Part shown: positions 1-9,068 of the stretch, piece by piece
Numbering within the stretch: position 1 is the first letter of the stretch
Layout: every line of letters begins with the position of its first letter
NCBI GenBank assembly: GCA_903877645.1
Contig: CAIRES010000060.1
Coordinates: 1 to 58,506, forward strand
Direction of reading: 5' to 3'
Source of the DNA: an uncultured Bacteroidota bacterium
GTDB taxonomy: Bacteria > Bacteroidota > Bacteroidia > Chitinophagales > Chitinophagaceae
DNA length: 58,506 bases
Made by a program: the position numbers and the translations under genes
The notes under the pieces: model-generated
The model's input: the letters and a program-made list of their open reading frames with translations, nothing else
What the model was told of the DNA's origin: nothing
Database searches by the model: none

Positions 1-2
1 AG

Positions 3-3000
3 GTCGCCACCTGCGCTACCGCCAGGTAATGTGCCTGTAATAGTAGTATTGGTAACGGCAGTTACACGGCCATTAGCATCTGTTGTAAATACAGGAGTTG
101 TAGTAGCAGAACCATAAGTACCTGCTGTGCCTACTGCTACCAATGTAGGAGAAGGATAAGAACCTGCAAGGTCGCCACCTGCGCTGCCACCCGGTGTAGT
201 ACCGGTGATCACAGTGCTGCTGGCTGCAGTAAGACGGCCTTTGCTGTCTACAGTGAAAGTACCTGTATGTGTGGCATCGCCATAGCTGCCTGCTGTTACT
301 GTAGTAGCAGCCAGTGTAGGACCAGGATAAGTACCTGTAAGGTCGCCACTTGCGCTGCCGCCCGGTGTAGTGCCGGTGATCAGTGTGCTGCTGGCAGCAG
401 TAAGACGGCCCTTGGTATCGACTGTAAATGTACCTGAGTGCGTGGCATCGCCATAGCTGCCCGAGGTAACTGTAGTAGTAGCAAGGGTAGGTGATGGATA
501 AGTACCAGCGAGCTCGCCGCCTGCCGCACTGCCGCTTGGCACTGCTGTAACGGTGATGCTGCCACCCAATGCCACTGTAGTGGTATTGATGGTCACGGAG
601 TTATTGGCGAGGTTAGCATTAGCTATTGCAGTACCATTCCATGTACCTGAGGTGATGGTGCCTACTGTAGTAATGTCTGTACCTACCAGTTTGCTTGAAG
701 CAATAGAGCCTGCGAGGTCGGCATTGGTTACTTTGCCTGCGCCTATTGTAGGGTTAGGATAAGAACCTGTGAGGTCGCCACCTGCGCTGCCGCTTGGAGC
801 TGCTGTTACAGTAATACCGCTGCCAAGGGCAACAGGTGTTCCGTTCACAGATACAGTGTTATTGGCAAGATATGTATTAGTTATTGGTGTACCATTCCAG
901 GTACCTGTAGCGATGGTGCCTACTGTAGTGATGTCTGTACCTACCAGTTTGCTTGAAGCTATAGAGCCTGCAAGGTCGGCATTGGTTACCGCGCCTGCCG
1001 CTATTGTAGGGCTAGGATATGTACCTGTAAGGTCGCCACCTGCGCTGCCACCCGGTGTAGTACCAGTAATAGTAGTGCTGCTTGCTGCTGTAAGACGGCC
1101 TTTGCTGTCTACAGTGAAAGTACCAGCATGTGTGGCATCACCAAAGCTGCCTGCTGTTACTGTAGTAGCAGCGAGTGTAGGACCAGGATAAGTACCTGTA
1201 AGGTCGCCACTTGCGCTGCCGCCCGGTGTAGTACCGGTGATCGCCGTGCTGCTGGCTGCTGTTAAACGGCCTTTGCTGTCTACGGTAAACGTACCTGCAT
1301 GTGTGGCATCGCCATAGCTGCCTGCGGTTACTGTAGTAGCAGCGAGTGTAGGTGATGGATATGTGCCTGCGAGCTCGCCGCCAGCCGCACTGCCACTTGG
1401 CACTGCGGTAACGGTGATGCTGCCACCCAATGCCACTGTAGTGGTATTGATGGTTACTGAGTTATTAGCGAGGTTAGCATTAGCTATTGCAGTACCATTC
1501 CATGTACCCGAGGTAATTGTACCCACAGAGGTAAGTGAAGAAGAAACTACTGTTGAATTTAATGTAGTGCCTGAAAGTGTGCCTGCCGGAGCGATCACTG
1601 CTGCTGTAGAAGCGACAGTTAAACGGCCTTTGTTATCTACAGTAAATGTTGGTATAGCAGTAGAAGAACCATAAGAACCAGCACTAACACCTGAGGTAGC
1701 AAGGTTTGCTGCATTGATAGCCGCAGACGAAGTATTGATAGCTGCAACAACATCGGTACCTGCACCTGAGGTAGCTGCAATGGTTGGGCTTGGATATGTA
1801 CCTGCGAGGTCGCCACTTGCTGTGCCGCTTGGAGCAGAGGTAACGGTGATGCCACTGCCCAGGGCAACCGGAGTTCCGTTCACAGATACTGTATTATTTA
1901 CGAGGTTACCATTTGTTACTGTGCTGGCAGCGATGTTGCCACCTGTAATAGTAGTAGCGGCAATGTTAGAACCGGTAACTGTAGCTGAAGCAATGTTTGA
2001 ACCGGCAATTGTAGCTGAAGCAATATTTGAACCGGCAATTGTAGCTGAAGCGATGTTTGAACCGGTTATCGTTGCACTTGCAATTTTAGCACCTGTAACT
2101 GCATTGTTGGCAATAACAGGGTTAGGATAAGAGCTACCGAGAAGGTCGCCACCTGCTGAACCGCTTGGCGCTGCTGTTACGGTGATACCGCTACCCAGGG
2201 CAACAGGTGTTCCGTTCACACTAACTGTAGTGTTTACCAGGTGAGCATTATCTATTGAAGTACCGTTCCAGGTACCTGAGGTGATCGTACCTACTGAGGT
2301 AAGGGAAGAGGAAACTACTGTACCATTTAATGTAGTGCCTGAAAGAGTACCTGCCGGTGCCACCACTGCATTTGTACCTGCGGCAGTTAACCTGCCCTTG
2401 CTATCTACAGTGAATGATGGTATAGCAGTAGAGCTGCCATAGCTGCCCGCAGTAACTGCTGTTGCAGTTAATGTAGGAGCAGGATAAGAACCTGTGAGGT
2501 CGCCACCTGCCGAGCCGCTCGGTGCTGATGTAATGGTTATTCCGCTACCAAGTGCAACCGGAGTACCATTCACGCTAACTGTGCTGTTCACGAGGTTGCT
2601 GTTTGTTACTGTGCTGGCAGCGATGTTGCCACCTGTAATAGTAGTAGCGGCAATGTTTGAACCAGTTACTGTAGCTGAGGCAATGTTAGTGCCGGTTACT
2701 GTACCTGAAGCGATGTTTGAACCGGTGATCGTTGCACTTGCAATTTTCGCACCTGTAACTGCATTGTTGGCAATCGTTGGGTTAGGATATGAGCTACCGA
2801 GAAGGTCGCCACCTGCTGCGCCGCTTGGTGCAGCTGTAACAGTTATTCCTGAACCAAGTGCTACCGGTGTACCGTTCACACTAACTGTAGTGTTTACCAG
2901 GTGAGCATTATCTATTGAAGTACCGTTCCATGTACCAGAGGTTATTGTGCCTACTGAGGTAAGTGAAGAAGAAACTACTGTTGAATTTAATGTAGTGCCG

Positions 3001-4661
3001 GAAAGTGTACCTGCCGGAGCAATCACGGCTGCTGTAGAAGCGGCAGTTAAACGGCCTTTGTTATCTACAGTAAATGTTGGTATAGCAGTAGAAGAACCAT
3101 AAGAACCCGCACTAACACCTGAGGTAGAAAGGTTTGCGGCATTGATGGTTGAAGCCGATGCATTGATCGCGCTGACAACATCAGCACCTGATCCTGCAGT
3201 TGCTGCGATCGTTGGGTTAGGATATGTACCTGCGAGGTCGCCACCTGCTGAGCCTGCTGCTGCAGGAGTGGTCCATGTACCTGCACCACTCCAGTAGGTA
3301 GTACCCGATGCGCCTGTGCCGCTGTTCAGATTAGTAACAGGAAGATTGCCGGATACATCAGTACCTAAAACAACGGAACCGAATGAAGGAGCGCCTGCTG
3401 CATTACCATGAAGTACAGTACTGGTAGTACCTGTGTTATTAAATACAGGAGTAGTAGACGCTGATGTCACACGGCCTTTTGCATCAACAGTAATAACAGG
3501 ATGCGCGGTAGCAGTACCATAGCTACCGGCAGTAACACCTGAGCTGGTAAGATTTGCGACATTGATGGTTGAAGCCGATGCATTGATCGCGCTGACAACA
3601 TCAGCACCTGATCCTGCAGTTGCTGCGATCGTTGGGTTAGGATATGTACCTGCGAGGTCGCCACCTGCTGCACCAGCGGGAGCTACACCAGAGATCAATG
3701 TGCTGCTTGCATTAGTTAAACGTCCTTTTGCATCAACTGTGAACGTGCCGGAATGAGTTGCATCGCCATAGGTGCCTGAAGTAACGGTAGTAGTAGTAAG
3801 AGTAGGGCTAGGATAGATGCCTGTAAGGTCGCCACCGGCAGCACCGCTCGGAACCGCGGTGATAGTGGTAGAGCCACCTAAAGAAACTGTATTACCATTC
3901 ACGGTCACAGCGCTGTTAGCGAGGTTAGCATTTGCTATAGGCGTACCATTCCATGTACCTGTAGTAATAGTACCAACTGTATTGATGTCTGTGCCTACTA
4001 ATTTGGTTGATGTAATGCTACCTGCGAGATCAGCGTTGGTTACTTTGCCTGCACCGATAGTCGGGTTAGGATAAGTACCTGTAAGATCGCCACCAGCTGC
4101 GCCGCCCGGCAATGTACCTGAAATAGTAGTATTGGTTACTGATGTTACACGGCCTTGTGCATCTGTAGTGAATACGGGAGTTTGCGTGGAGCTACCATAA
4201 GTACCGGCAGTACCTGTAGCAGGTAACGGGTTCACGGTAGTAACAGAGATCACCCTGCCCTTTGTATCTGTAGTAATTACAGGTATGGCGTTGACACCAC
4301 CGTAAGTACCTGCAGTGCCGGCCGCAGCCAGTGAAGGGTTTGGGTAAACACCCACGAGATCGCCACCGGCAGTACCGGTAACCATACTCACCCACACAGA
4401 GCCATTGTAAAAATAGAAACCTACCACACCATCAGTCTGGAAAACGGTCAACCCCATAACGGGCGTGCTGATAGCAGCGATCTGCGCGGTAGTCATACGT
4501 GGTATGAGCATACCCTTAGTAGTAGAGCTGATATCGAGCATTGCGGCAGACGCAGCAGGCGAACCTGTTGCGTTGACCGCCATACCCTGCGAAAATGCCA
4601 ATTGGGAATAAAAGGTAAATGCCGCGACTATTGCCATTCCGAGTAATAGTTTCTTTCTCAT
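3..4661 (-). CDS. Giant repetitive secreted tail-fibre-like protein (N-terminal part, runs off left edge)
   Basis: The frame is open without a stop from the ATG at 4661 to the left edge, giving 1,553 codons; the C-terminus lies outside the window. Residues 1-25 form a signal peptide ending in an AFSQ-type cleavage region. Residues 30-95 hold a block with [20 protein letters not shown] and a [11 protein letters not shown] segment, which I recognise from the N-terminus of Bacteroidota fibre or collar-like surface proteins. The rest is modules built on G-D-L-x-G-T-Y-P-N-P-T, T-x-G-T-W-N-G and V-D-x-K-G-R-L-T motifs, typical of beta-rich phage tail-fibre-like repeats. Such proteins often end in an S74-type chaperone or adhesin domain, but that end is not visible here. 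A cell-surface adhesin or fibre role is inference. DNA-level repeats of up to 111 bp show ongoing internal duplication. Confidence 0.85.
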   Translation of the reverse strand, partial: MRKKLLLGMAIVAAFTFYSQLAFSQGMAVNATGSPAASAAMLDISSTTKGMLIPRMTTAQIAAISTPVMGLTVFQTDGVVGFYFYNGSVWVSMVTGTAGGDLVGVYPNPSLAAAGTAGTYGGVNAIPVITTDTKGRVISVTTVNPLPATGTAGTYGSSTQTPVFTTDAQGRVTSVTNTTISGTLPGGAAGGDLTGTYPNPTIGAGKVTNADLAGSITSTKLVGTDINTVGTITTGTWNGTPIANANLANSAVTVNGNTVSLGGSTTITAVPSGAAGGDLTGIYPSPTLTTTTVTSGTYGDATHSGTFTVDAKGRLTNASSTLISGVAPAGAAGGDLAGTYPNPTIAATAGSGADVVSAINASASTINVANLTSSGVTAGSYGTATAHPVITVDAKGRVTSASTTPVFNNTGTTSTVLHGNAAGAPSFGSVVLGTDVSGNLPVTNLNSGTGASGTTYWSGAGTWTTPAAAGSAGGDLAGTYPNPTIAATAGSGADVVSAINASASTINAANLSTSGVSAGSYGSSTAIPTFTVDNKGRLTAASTAAVIAPAGTLSGTTLNSTVVSSSLTSVGTITSGTWNGTSIDNAHLVNTTVSVNGTPVALGSGITVTAAPSGAAGGDLLGSSYPNPTIANNAVTGAKIASATITGSNIASGTVTGTNIASATVTGSNIAATTITGGNIAASTVTNSNLVNSTVSVNGTPVALGSGITITSAPSGSAGGDLTGSYPAPTLTATAVTAGSYGSSTAIPSFTVDSKGRLTAAGTNAVVAPAGTLSGTTLNGTVVSSSLTSVGTITSGTWNGTSIDNAHLVNTTVSVNGTPVALGSGITVTAAPSGSAGGDLLGSSYPNPVIANNAVTGAKIASATITGSNIASATIAGSNIASATIAGSNIASATVTGSNIAATTITGGNIAASTVTNGNLVNNTVSVNGTPVALGSGITVTSAPSGTASGDLAGTYPSPTIAATSGAGTDVVAAINTSSAAINAANLATSGVSAGSYGSSTAIPTFTVDNKGRLTVASTAAVIAPAGTLSGTTLNSTVVSSSLTSVGTITSGTWNGTAIANANLANNSVTINTTTVALGGSITVTAVPSGSAAGGELAGTYPSPTLAATTVTAGSYGDATHAGTFTVDSKGRLTAASSTAITGTTPGGSASGDLTGTYPGPTLAATTVTAGSFGDATHAGTFTVDSKGRLTAASSTTITGTTPGGSAGGDLTGTYPSPTIAAGAVTNADLAGSIASSKLVGTDITTVGTIATGTWNGTPITNTYLANNTVSVNGTPVALGSGITVTAAPSGSAGGDLTGSYPNPTIGAGKVTNADLAGSIASSKLVGTDITTVGTITSGTWNGTAIANANLANNSVTINTTTVALGGSITVTAVPSGSAAGGELAGTYPSPTLATTTVTSGSYGDATHSGTFTVDTKGRLTAASSTLITGTTPGGSASGDLTGTYPGPTLAATTVTAGSYGDATHTGTFTVDSKGRLTAASSTVITGTTPGGSAGGDLAGSYPSPTLVAVGTAGTYGSATTTPVFTTDANGRVTAVTNTTITGTLPGGSAGGD
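1897..2112 (-). repeat. Tandem 30-bp (10-residue) array, seven units
   Basis: Inside the giant gene the encoded protein repeats the decapeptide pattern A-T-I-x-G-S-N-I-A-S. In coding order seven units occur, including two consecutive copies of [10 protein letters not shown]. The unit length of 30 bp preserves the frame. A sister array lies at about 2590-2772. Boundaries are approximate because the outer units are degenerate. Confidence 0.8.
2590..2772 (-). repeat. Tandem 30-bp (10-residue) array, six units
   Basis: This is the paralogous copy of the decapeptide array at 1897-2112, in the same module context (preceded by a [11 protein letters not shown] motif and followed by NTVSVNG or STVSVNG). 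It has six units instead of seven and lacks the doubled [10 protein letters not shown] unit. The difference is exactly one 30-bp unit and points to slippage or unequal recombination. Confidence 0.75.
3140..3670 (-). repeat. Pair of identical 111-bp direct repeats, 420 bp apart
   Basis: Positions 3140-3250 and 3560-3670 are identical base for base and diverge immediately outside. The offset of 420 bp equals 140 codons, so the duplication keeps the reading frame of the giant repeat protein. Identity including third codon positions indicates recent duplication or gene conversion. Confidence 0.9.
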
Positions 4662-4970
4662 TTTTTATAGTTTTATTAACTTTGTTAAAAAGTAGACACC
4701 CCGTGGAGAATGCCTCCACAGAACTTCAGGGCATAAATCTAAAAAAAAAATGTAGTTTCCTATGGATTGGGGGAAAATAATTGGTACAAATTGGTTTTTA
4801 GGCCTTTAACCTGACAATATTTTCACATATAATTCCCTTTTTGACCCAAAATAGCGTTCAAATATGGAAGGAATACCATAGGCGGGGATTAAGCCCATGC
4901 GATGCAAAGCAAGTGATTGCTGAACTGATAAATGAACACAATTATTTAATAGGTAACTAAAAAAAGCAAA
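4662..4970. other. AT-rich intergenic region between divergent genes
   Basis: These 309 bases separate the minus-strand giant gene from the plus-strand gene at 4971. They must carry promoters for both. I see no convincing TAnnTTTG box, hairpin terminator or RNA gene. An A-run lies at 4739-4750 and the region upstream of each start is A/T rich, as is usual for Bacteroidota translation starts. Confidence 0.4.
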
Positions 4971-5429
4971 ATGAGAACTAAAGAAAAGGGTTTACAAAAG
5001 TTGACAGATATTGAAAAGGCAAATGACCTTTTCAAGCTGAAACAAATTACAAGAGATGACTTTGACACCCTAAGCGAAGCAGCTAAAGAAATCTTCATTG
5101 CTAACGTAAATGGGAAAATAAACCAAACAAAGGGTTTAGAAAAAGATAAGTTTATAACACAGATAGAGCCAATTATAGACCCGAGAACCAAGAATGAAAT
5201 TTGGGAAATAAACCACAACAGTATAACATGGGCAATATCTACGTTAATGCAGGAGTACGGCAGGATGCCATCGAAAAGGGAGATTGCACTAAACTACATG
5301 GGTACTCAAAATTGGCATTTGGTAAACGCATTTCCGTTAACCACAGGGGGAGCAGGATGTAAAGTTTTGCATTTCTATTTCAGGAAAGAATATGATGCGT
5401 CTGAACTTGCCCCGGAAACTAAAAAGTAA
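4971..5429 (+). CDS. Small protein of unknown function, possible helix-turn-helix
   Basis: The 152-residue protein is rich in Lys, Glu, Asn and Ile. I do not recognise its family. The first half is charged and probably helical. The second half has an aromatic stretch (W-E-I-N-H-N-S-I-T-W) followed by LMQEYGRMPSKREIALNYMG, where a G-R-M-P-S-K-R-E-I-A segment resembles the recognition part of helix-turn-helix proteins. DNA binding is only a guess. The gene sits alone next to a tRNA-Arg and a truncated tRNA copy, and its A/T-rich composition differs from the housekeeping genes downstream, which would fit a transferred remnant. Confidence 0.6.
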   Translation: MRTKEKGLQKLTDIEKANDLFKLKQITRDDFDTLSEAAKEIFIANVNGKINQTKGLEKDKFITQIEPIIDPRTKNEIWEINHNSITWAISTLMQEYGRMPSKREIALNYMGTQNWHLVNAFPLTTGGAGCKVLHFYFRKEYDASELAPETKK

Positions 5430-5555
5430 TTTTTTTTCTATACCCTACCCGATAAGCCTAAAAGGTCAATATAAAGGGTGAATGTGTCGAAATTGTGTCG
5501 GAATGAGCAAAAAAATAAAGGGCTTCAAATCAATGAAACCCTTTACCCGCCTGCG

Positions 5556-5629
5556 TGACCTCGTCTGGATTCAAACCAGAAACCTTCTGATCCGTAGTCA
5601 GATGCTCTATTCAGTTGAGCTACGGGGCC
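5556..5629 (-). tRNA. tRNA-Arg (anticodon ACG)
   Basis: The minus strand folds as a 74-nt cloverleaf. It has a 7-bp acceptor stem from 5629 (GGCCCCG) closed by 5563-5557 (CGAGGTC) with one C.A mismatch and one G.U pair, a D arm containing GCTCAACTGAATAGAGC, an anticodon loop reading CTACGGA, and a T arm with TCTGG/CCAGA stems. The discriminator A is at 5556 and CCA is not encoded. The mismatch in the acceptor stem is slightly unusual. Transcription comes from the promoter at 5727-5758 and passes through a truncated copy first. Confidence 0.9.
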
Positions 5630-5661
5630 ATTTATTATTATTACTTTTTTTCTCTTTCCTT

Positions 5662-5707
5662 AACCTTCTGACCGTACTGATGCTCTATTCAGTTGAGCTA
5701 CGGGGCC
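5662..5707 (-). pseudogene. Truncated 5' half of a tRNA-Arg (tandem partial copy)
   Basis: On the minus strand the 5' part of the adjacent tRNA-Arg is repeated: acceptor 5' strand, the whole D arm and a shortened anticodon arm that still contains TACGG and CAGAAGGTT. The first 29 bases are identical to the full tRNA. The anticodon stem has lost bases, and the variable loop, T arm and 3' acceptor strand are absent. It cannot be a functional tRNA. It lies between the promoter and the full tRNA in the same orientation. Confidence 0.85.
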
Positions 5708-5726
5708 ATTCCTTTTTAAGGGAGTG

Positions 5727-5758
5727 CAAAGATAGCAACATTTTTCTGTAAAGACAAA
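5727..5758 (-). promoter_or_regulatory. Bacteroidota-type promoter for the tRNA-Arg
   Basis: Read on the minus strand, TTTG (5758-5755) is followed after 20 bases by TATCTTTG (5734-5727). This matches the -33 TTTG and -7 TAnnTTTG boxes of Bacteroidota sigma-ABfr promoters. The predicted start lies about 10-15 bases before the truncated tRNA copy. Confidence 0.65.
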
Positions 5759-5794
5759 ATAAGTATGCACCTTTGAGCAGAAAAAAGAGGGCAG

Positions 5795-6268
5795 ATGAAT
5801 ATAGAAATATGGTCGGTAGGTAAGGAAAACGAGTATTTTATAGAAGAAGGCCTGCAATACTACTTCCAGAAAACAAGGCCCTACTGCCCTATTGACCTGG
5901 TATTGCTGCAAATACCGAAGAAGAACGCCACGACCGACCCCGAGCGAGGTAAACTGACAGAGGAAGAGCTGATACTTAAGCGACTGCAACCGAGTCATTA
6001 CCTGATACTGCTTGATGAGCGTGGCAAGAAGCTCAATTCCATACAATGGTCGCAGCAGTTTCAGCAGTGTATGAACCAGGGAGTGAAAACATTAGTGATA
6101 CTTATAGGCGGCGCATACGGCGTAACGGATAATATCAGAAAAAAAGCCAATCAGTGCTGGTCTCTTTCCGACCTTGTTTTCCCGCACCAGATGGTACGGC
6201 TCATTACCGCGGAGCAGGTTTATCGTTCATTCAGCATCCTCCACAACTCCCCCTACCACCATGCCTGA
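5795..6268 (+). CDS. rlmH: 23S rRNA pseudouridine-1915 N3-methyltransferase RlmH
   Basis: RlmH is a SPOUT-class methyltransferase that uses S-adenosylmethionine to methylate pseudouridine 1915 in helix 69 of 23S rRNA on the 70S ribosome. The 157-residue length matches the family. The knot region LIGGAYGVTDNIRKKA lies near residues 107-122, and the C-terminal signature HQMVRLITAEQVYRSF followed by HNSPYHH is intact. The start follows a purine-rich stretch. The gene is followed after a gap of about 95 bases by a rhomboid protease gene. Confidence 0.95.
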   Translation: MNIEIWSVGKENEYFIEEGLQYYFQKTRPYCPIDLVLLQIPKKNATTDPERGKLTEEELILKRLQPSHYLILLDERGKKLNSIQWSQQFQQCMNQGVKTLVILIGGAYGVTDNIRKKANQCWSLSDLVFPHQMVRLITAEQVYRSFSILHNSPYHHA

Positions 6269-6364
6269 TACGGGTGATAAAAGTGTGAAAATATCGTTGT
6301 ATTCCAAAGCCTTGCGCAATAAGCAGCCAAATGATATTACTTTCGCTGCAAAGAGCACCACTCC

Positions 6365-6979
6365 ATGAGCTACACCATACTGATCTTAATCATTACAGCA
6401 GTGATCTCCATAGCAGGTTTCAGCAATGAGCAGATCATCAATAAGCTGATCCTTTGGCCACGCAAAATGGATAACCCGGCAGAGTATTATCGCCTGCTCA
6501 CCTCCGGCTTTATCCACAACGACTGGAACCACCTGATCTTCAACATGATCACGTTTTATTTCATCGCACCATCTGTAGAATTCCTGATCGCAATGATCGG
6601 TAAGCCGTCAGAATTGTTTTTGATGCTCTACTTGTCTGCAATTGTTCTTGCGTCTCTTCCATCTTTTCTCAAGAACCGCAACAACAGCTATTACCGGTCA
6701 CTGGGTGCTTCGGGCGGGGTAGCGGCGATACTGTTCTTCACTATTTATTATTCACCATGGTCCAAGATACAGATACTATTCATACCCATAGGTATACCCA
6801 GCATTCTGTTTGGAGTTTTGTACCTGGCTTATGAGGCCTACATGGCAAAAAGAGGTGCTGGCAATGTAAACCATAATGCGCATTTTGTAGGCTCGGTATA
6901 TGGCTTGCTTTTCGCGCTGGTTGTAGACCCCACGCATGGCATGTCATTCATCAATGCGATAATGAACCCGCACTATTAG
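6365..6979 (+). CDS. Rhomboid family intramembrane serine protease
   Basis: The 204-residue protein has about six membrane segments and the rhomboid core. The HNDWNHLIFNM motif after TM1 (residues 51-61) carries the conserved His/Asn of TM2. GASG at 114-117 supplies the catalytic Ser116, and NAHFVGSVYG supplies His173 for the Ser-His dyad. Rhomboids cleave single-pass membrane proteins within the bilayer; the substrate is unknown. Its stop overlaps the end of the convergent tilS by four bases. Confidence 0.9.
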   Translation: MSYTILILIITAVISIAGFSNEQIINKLILWPRKMDNPAEYYRLLTSGFIHNDWNHLIFNMITFYFIAPSVEFLIAMIGKPSELFLMLYLSAIVLASLPSFLKNRNNSYYRSLGASGGVAAILFFTIYYSPWSKIQILFIPIGIPSILFGVLYLAYEAYMAKRGAGNVNHNAHFVGSVYGLLFALVVDPTHGMSFINAIMNPHY

Positions 6980-8364
6980 TCCTTCTTCAGGCTGCGCTTT
7001 ACGACTAATACCTGCTCTGTATTTGTGGTTATTTTAAACCGCTCGTCTATGCGGATGCCAGACACCCATGCTATGCGTTTATTGCACTCCAGTATGCGGA
7101 TGTCTTCCTTATCATGCAGGGCCACCTTCTGGTCTATGAGCAGGCGGCTTACTTTCTTTTTCTTCATCTTCATACCTATCGGATAGAAGTAATCACCCTG
7201 CTTCCAGGTGCGCAGCACTATCGGAAATGTAATCGTTTTAAAATCAAGGTATGCTTCGTTTACATCGGCAGGTATCTCCTTCGGCCTCTGCTGTACTGCA
7301 AATGAAAAAACATACTTGCCTGTATCTATAGTACATGGCACAGCCTCTATGAGCATAAGATCAGCCTCGGCAGCAAGTGCCGCAGTGATGACGAGAAAAT
7401 CCCTGTTGCGAATGACACGGTGTGTGGCAGATGAAATAAAACGGCCGGTACCCGCATTCAGCAGATCCAGCAGATGCGGCAACTGCGCTGCAGCAAACCC
7501 AAAGGGCTGCAACAGCTCATAAACAATGGTAGACAGAGGGTCACACTGCTGCAACTTTCGCAGAGGTATATAGTAGTCCTTTCCACGTTGTTCTATAAGC
7601 TTCTTGCGTTGGTTATCTATTGCTTTCCTGTATAGTATTTCAGCTTCGGCAAAACGGGTGATACTATCATTTACATTTGCGATAGCGTTTGTAAACAGCT
7701 CATTGACCACAGGCACGATCTTATGCCGCACCGCATTACGAAGGTAATCATCTGATGCATTGGAGGCATCGTCGCGATACTTTATTTTATGTTCAGCAAT
7801 GTATGCTTCTATCATTTCTTTTGCAGCAAATAGTAGTGGCCTGATGATATACCCATGCACCGGCCTGATGCCGTGCAGCCCGCTGATACCGGTACCCTTA
7901 AACAGATTGATGAGCAGCGTCTCCACATTATCATTGGCGTGGTGCGCTGTGGCGATGGCTGTATAGCCATATTGCTTGCGCACTTCCTCAAACCAGTCGT
8001 AGCGTAGCTTGCGTGCAGTCTCCTGTGTACCCATCTTCCACTCTTCGCACTTAGCCTTTGTATCAAACAAAACTGAATGAAGCGGTACACTATGTTTAAT
8101 ACACCAGGCAGTAACAAACCGGGCATCCATATCTGATGCCTCTCCTCTCAATCCGAAATTGCAATGTGCTACCCCGAATGAGATGCCACTCTTCAAAAAC
8201 AAGTCTGCCATCACCATTGAGTCGCTACCCCCACTTACAGCAATCAATACTTTAGCGCCAGGCAAAGTATATTTTTTGCTATCCCAATTTTTTCGAAATA
8301 AATGAAGCAGATCGTTCAATTTACGGATATATGTTTGGTGAGTTTCAATCGGCAATATCTTCAT
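6976..8364 (-). CDS. tilS: tRNA(Ile)-lysidine synthase TilS
   Basis: TilS attaches lysine to C34 of the CAU-anticodon tRNA-Ile using ATP, changing codon specificity from AUG to AUA; the gene is normally essential. The PP-loop SGGSDS appears at about residue 44 when the ATG at 8364 is used. The N-terminal ATPase domain continues through GVAHCNFGLRGEASDMDA and ATAHHANDNVETLLINLF, followed by the linker and the TilS C-terminal domain (GDYFYPIGMKMKKKKVSRL). The ATG at 8364 is preferred because it overlaps the upstream TPR gene by only 20 bases. An in-frame ATG at 8433 would lie deep inside that gene. Confidence 0.93.
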   Translation of the reverse strand: MKILPIETHQTYIRKLNDLLHLFRKNWDSKKYTLPGAKVLIAVSGGSDSMVMADLFLKSGISFGVAHCNFGLRGEASDMDARFVTAWCIKHSVPLHSVLFDTKAKCEEWKMGTQETARKLRYDWFEEVRKQYGYTAIATAHHANDNVETLLINLFKGTGISGLHGIRPVHGYIIRPLLFAAKEMIEAYIAEHKIKYRDDASNASDDYLRNAVRHKIVPVVNELFTNAIANVNDSITRFAEAEILYRKAIDNQRKKLIEQRGKDYYIPLRKLQQCDPLSTIVYELLQPFGFAAAQLPHLLDLLNAGTGRFISSATHRVIRNRDFLVITAALAAEADLMLIEAVPCTIDTGKYVFSFAVQQRPKEIPADVNEAYLDFKTITFPIVLRTWKQGDYFYPIGMKMKKKKVSRLLIDQKVALHDKEDIRILECNKRIAWVSGIRIDERFKITTNTEQVLVVKRSLKKD

Positions 8365-8659
8365 AAGCATTTTGCAGCTCGCTGTAGGAGTGGATGTCCT
8401 TTGCAGCTTTTGCCTGCGCCATTCCCTGCTCATAAATGACCAACGCTTGCTGTGGCTCTCCTACCCTTTCCAGCAGTTTGCCCAGGTGATAATAGGTGGC
8501 CACATAGGTGGCGTCAAAAGCGAGGTTCTTTTCGAAACACGCCTTTGCGCTTGCCTCATCACCCGCCTTCACATATTCCAGTGCAAGGGCATGGTTAAGA
8601 AAAAGGTCATTAGGTGTCTGCTGCAGAAAGCTCTTTATTTTCTCTATACGGTCGCTCAT
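8345..8659 (-). CDS. Tetratricopeptide-repeat protein, small
   Basis: The protein (104 residues from the ATG at 8659, MSDRIEKIK) consists of about two TPR units: NHALALEYVKAGDEASAKACFEKNLAFD and YYHLGKLLERVGEPQQALVIYEQGM carry the expected Gly/Ala/Tyr spacing. It is cytoplasmic, with no signal peptide. An upstream ATG at 8680 would add seven residues. It sits between yraN and tilS with short gaps and a 20-base overlap with tilS, suggesting one operon. The role is unknown beyond a scaffold for protein contacts. Confidence 0.8.
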   Translation of the reverse strand: MSDRIEKIKSFLQQTPNDLFLNHALALEYVKAGDEASAKACFEKNLAFDATYVATYYHLGKLLERVGEPQQALVIYEQGMAQAKAAKDIHSYSELQNAYEDIAD

Positions 8660-8693
8660 TGTGAAGTAAGATGGCTGCAAAAATACCTTTTAT

Positions 8694-9050
8694 TCAATAG
8701 AAGGCTTCTTCAAAATGTACGACTTCCTTCACCGTCTCCCTATCCATCAACACACTTATGATGTCATATCTTATATTTATATACTGCGGCTTATCGCTCA
8801 CAAAAACAGCCGCGGCAGCCTTCAGGTTCTCTTTCTTCTTCTTATTCACCGCTTCTTCCGGGAACAGCAGATCATCCCTTGAACGGGTCTTGATCTCGAT
8901 GATAGCCAATACATTATCTTTAAAAGCAATAATATCTATTTCCTTTTTGCCTGCACGCCAATTACGCTCAATGATAATATAACCTTTATTTAGCAAAAAG
9001 GTGGCTGCGGTTTCTTCTCCTTTTATGCCGATTTCATTATGTTTGGACAT
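8694..9050 (-). CDS. YraN family (UPF0102) putative endonuclease-fold protein
   Basis: The 118-residue protein matches YraN in length and motifs. GIKGEETAATFLLNKGYIII is followed by NWRAGKKEIDIIAFKDN and AIIEIKTRS, the D-x(n)-E-x-K arrangement of the PD-(D/E)XK nuclease superfamily. The true function of the family is not settled. The gene is first of the yraN-TPR-tilS set, and its start is separated by only 18 bases from the divergent isomerase gene. Confidence 0.88.
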   Translation of the reverse strand: MSKHNEIGIKGEETAATFLLNKGYIIIERNWRAGKKEIDIIAFKDNVLAIIEIKTRSRDDLLFPEEAVNKKKKENLKAAAAVFVSDKPQYINIRYDIISVLMDRETVKEVVHFEEAFY

Positions 9051-9068
9051 TAAACTGCTGATCTACCA

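Noticed and set aside
1897-2772. Regular 30-bp repeats suggesting a CRISPR-like array
   Set aside because: There are no unique spacers. The repeats are contiguous, stay in frame and encode a decapeptide ladder inside an open gene; no cas genes are near.
553-3756. Several plus-strand open frames of 60-140 codons, such as 769-1191 and 1714-2130
   Set aside because: They are antisense shadows of the repetitive minus-strand gene. Their translations repeat the same low-complexity Val/Pro/Thr pattern, and they have no independent start context.
3-4661. Prophage tail-fibre locus
   Set aside because: The protein has a signal peptide and no phage structural, lysis or integrase genes are nearby. A host surface protein is the better reading.
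5662-5707. Second functional tRNA-Arg
   Set aside because: It lacks the T arm and the 3' acceptor strand, and its anticodon stem is shortened.
5482-6046. Open frames over the tRNA-Arg region, on plus (5482-5751) and minus (5660-6046)
   Set aside because: They read through the tRNA, its truncated copy or the antisense of rlmH and resemble no protein.
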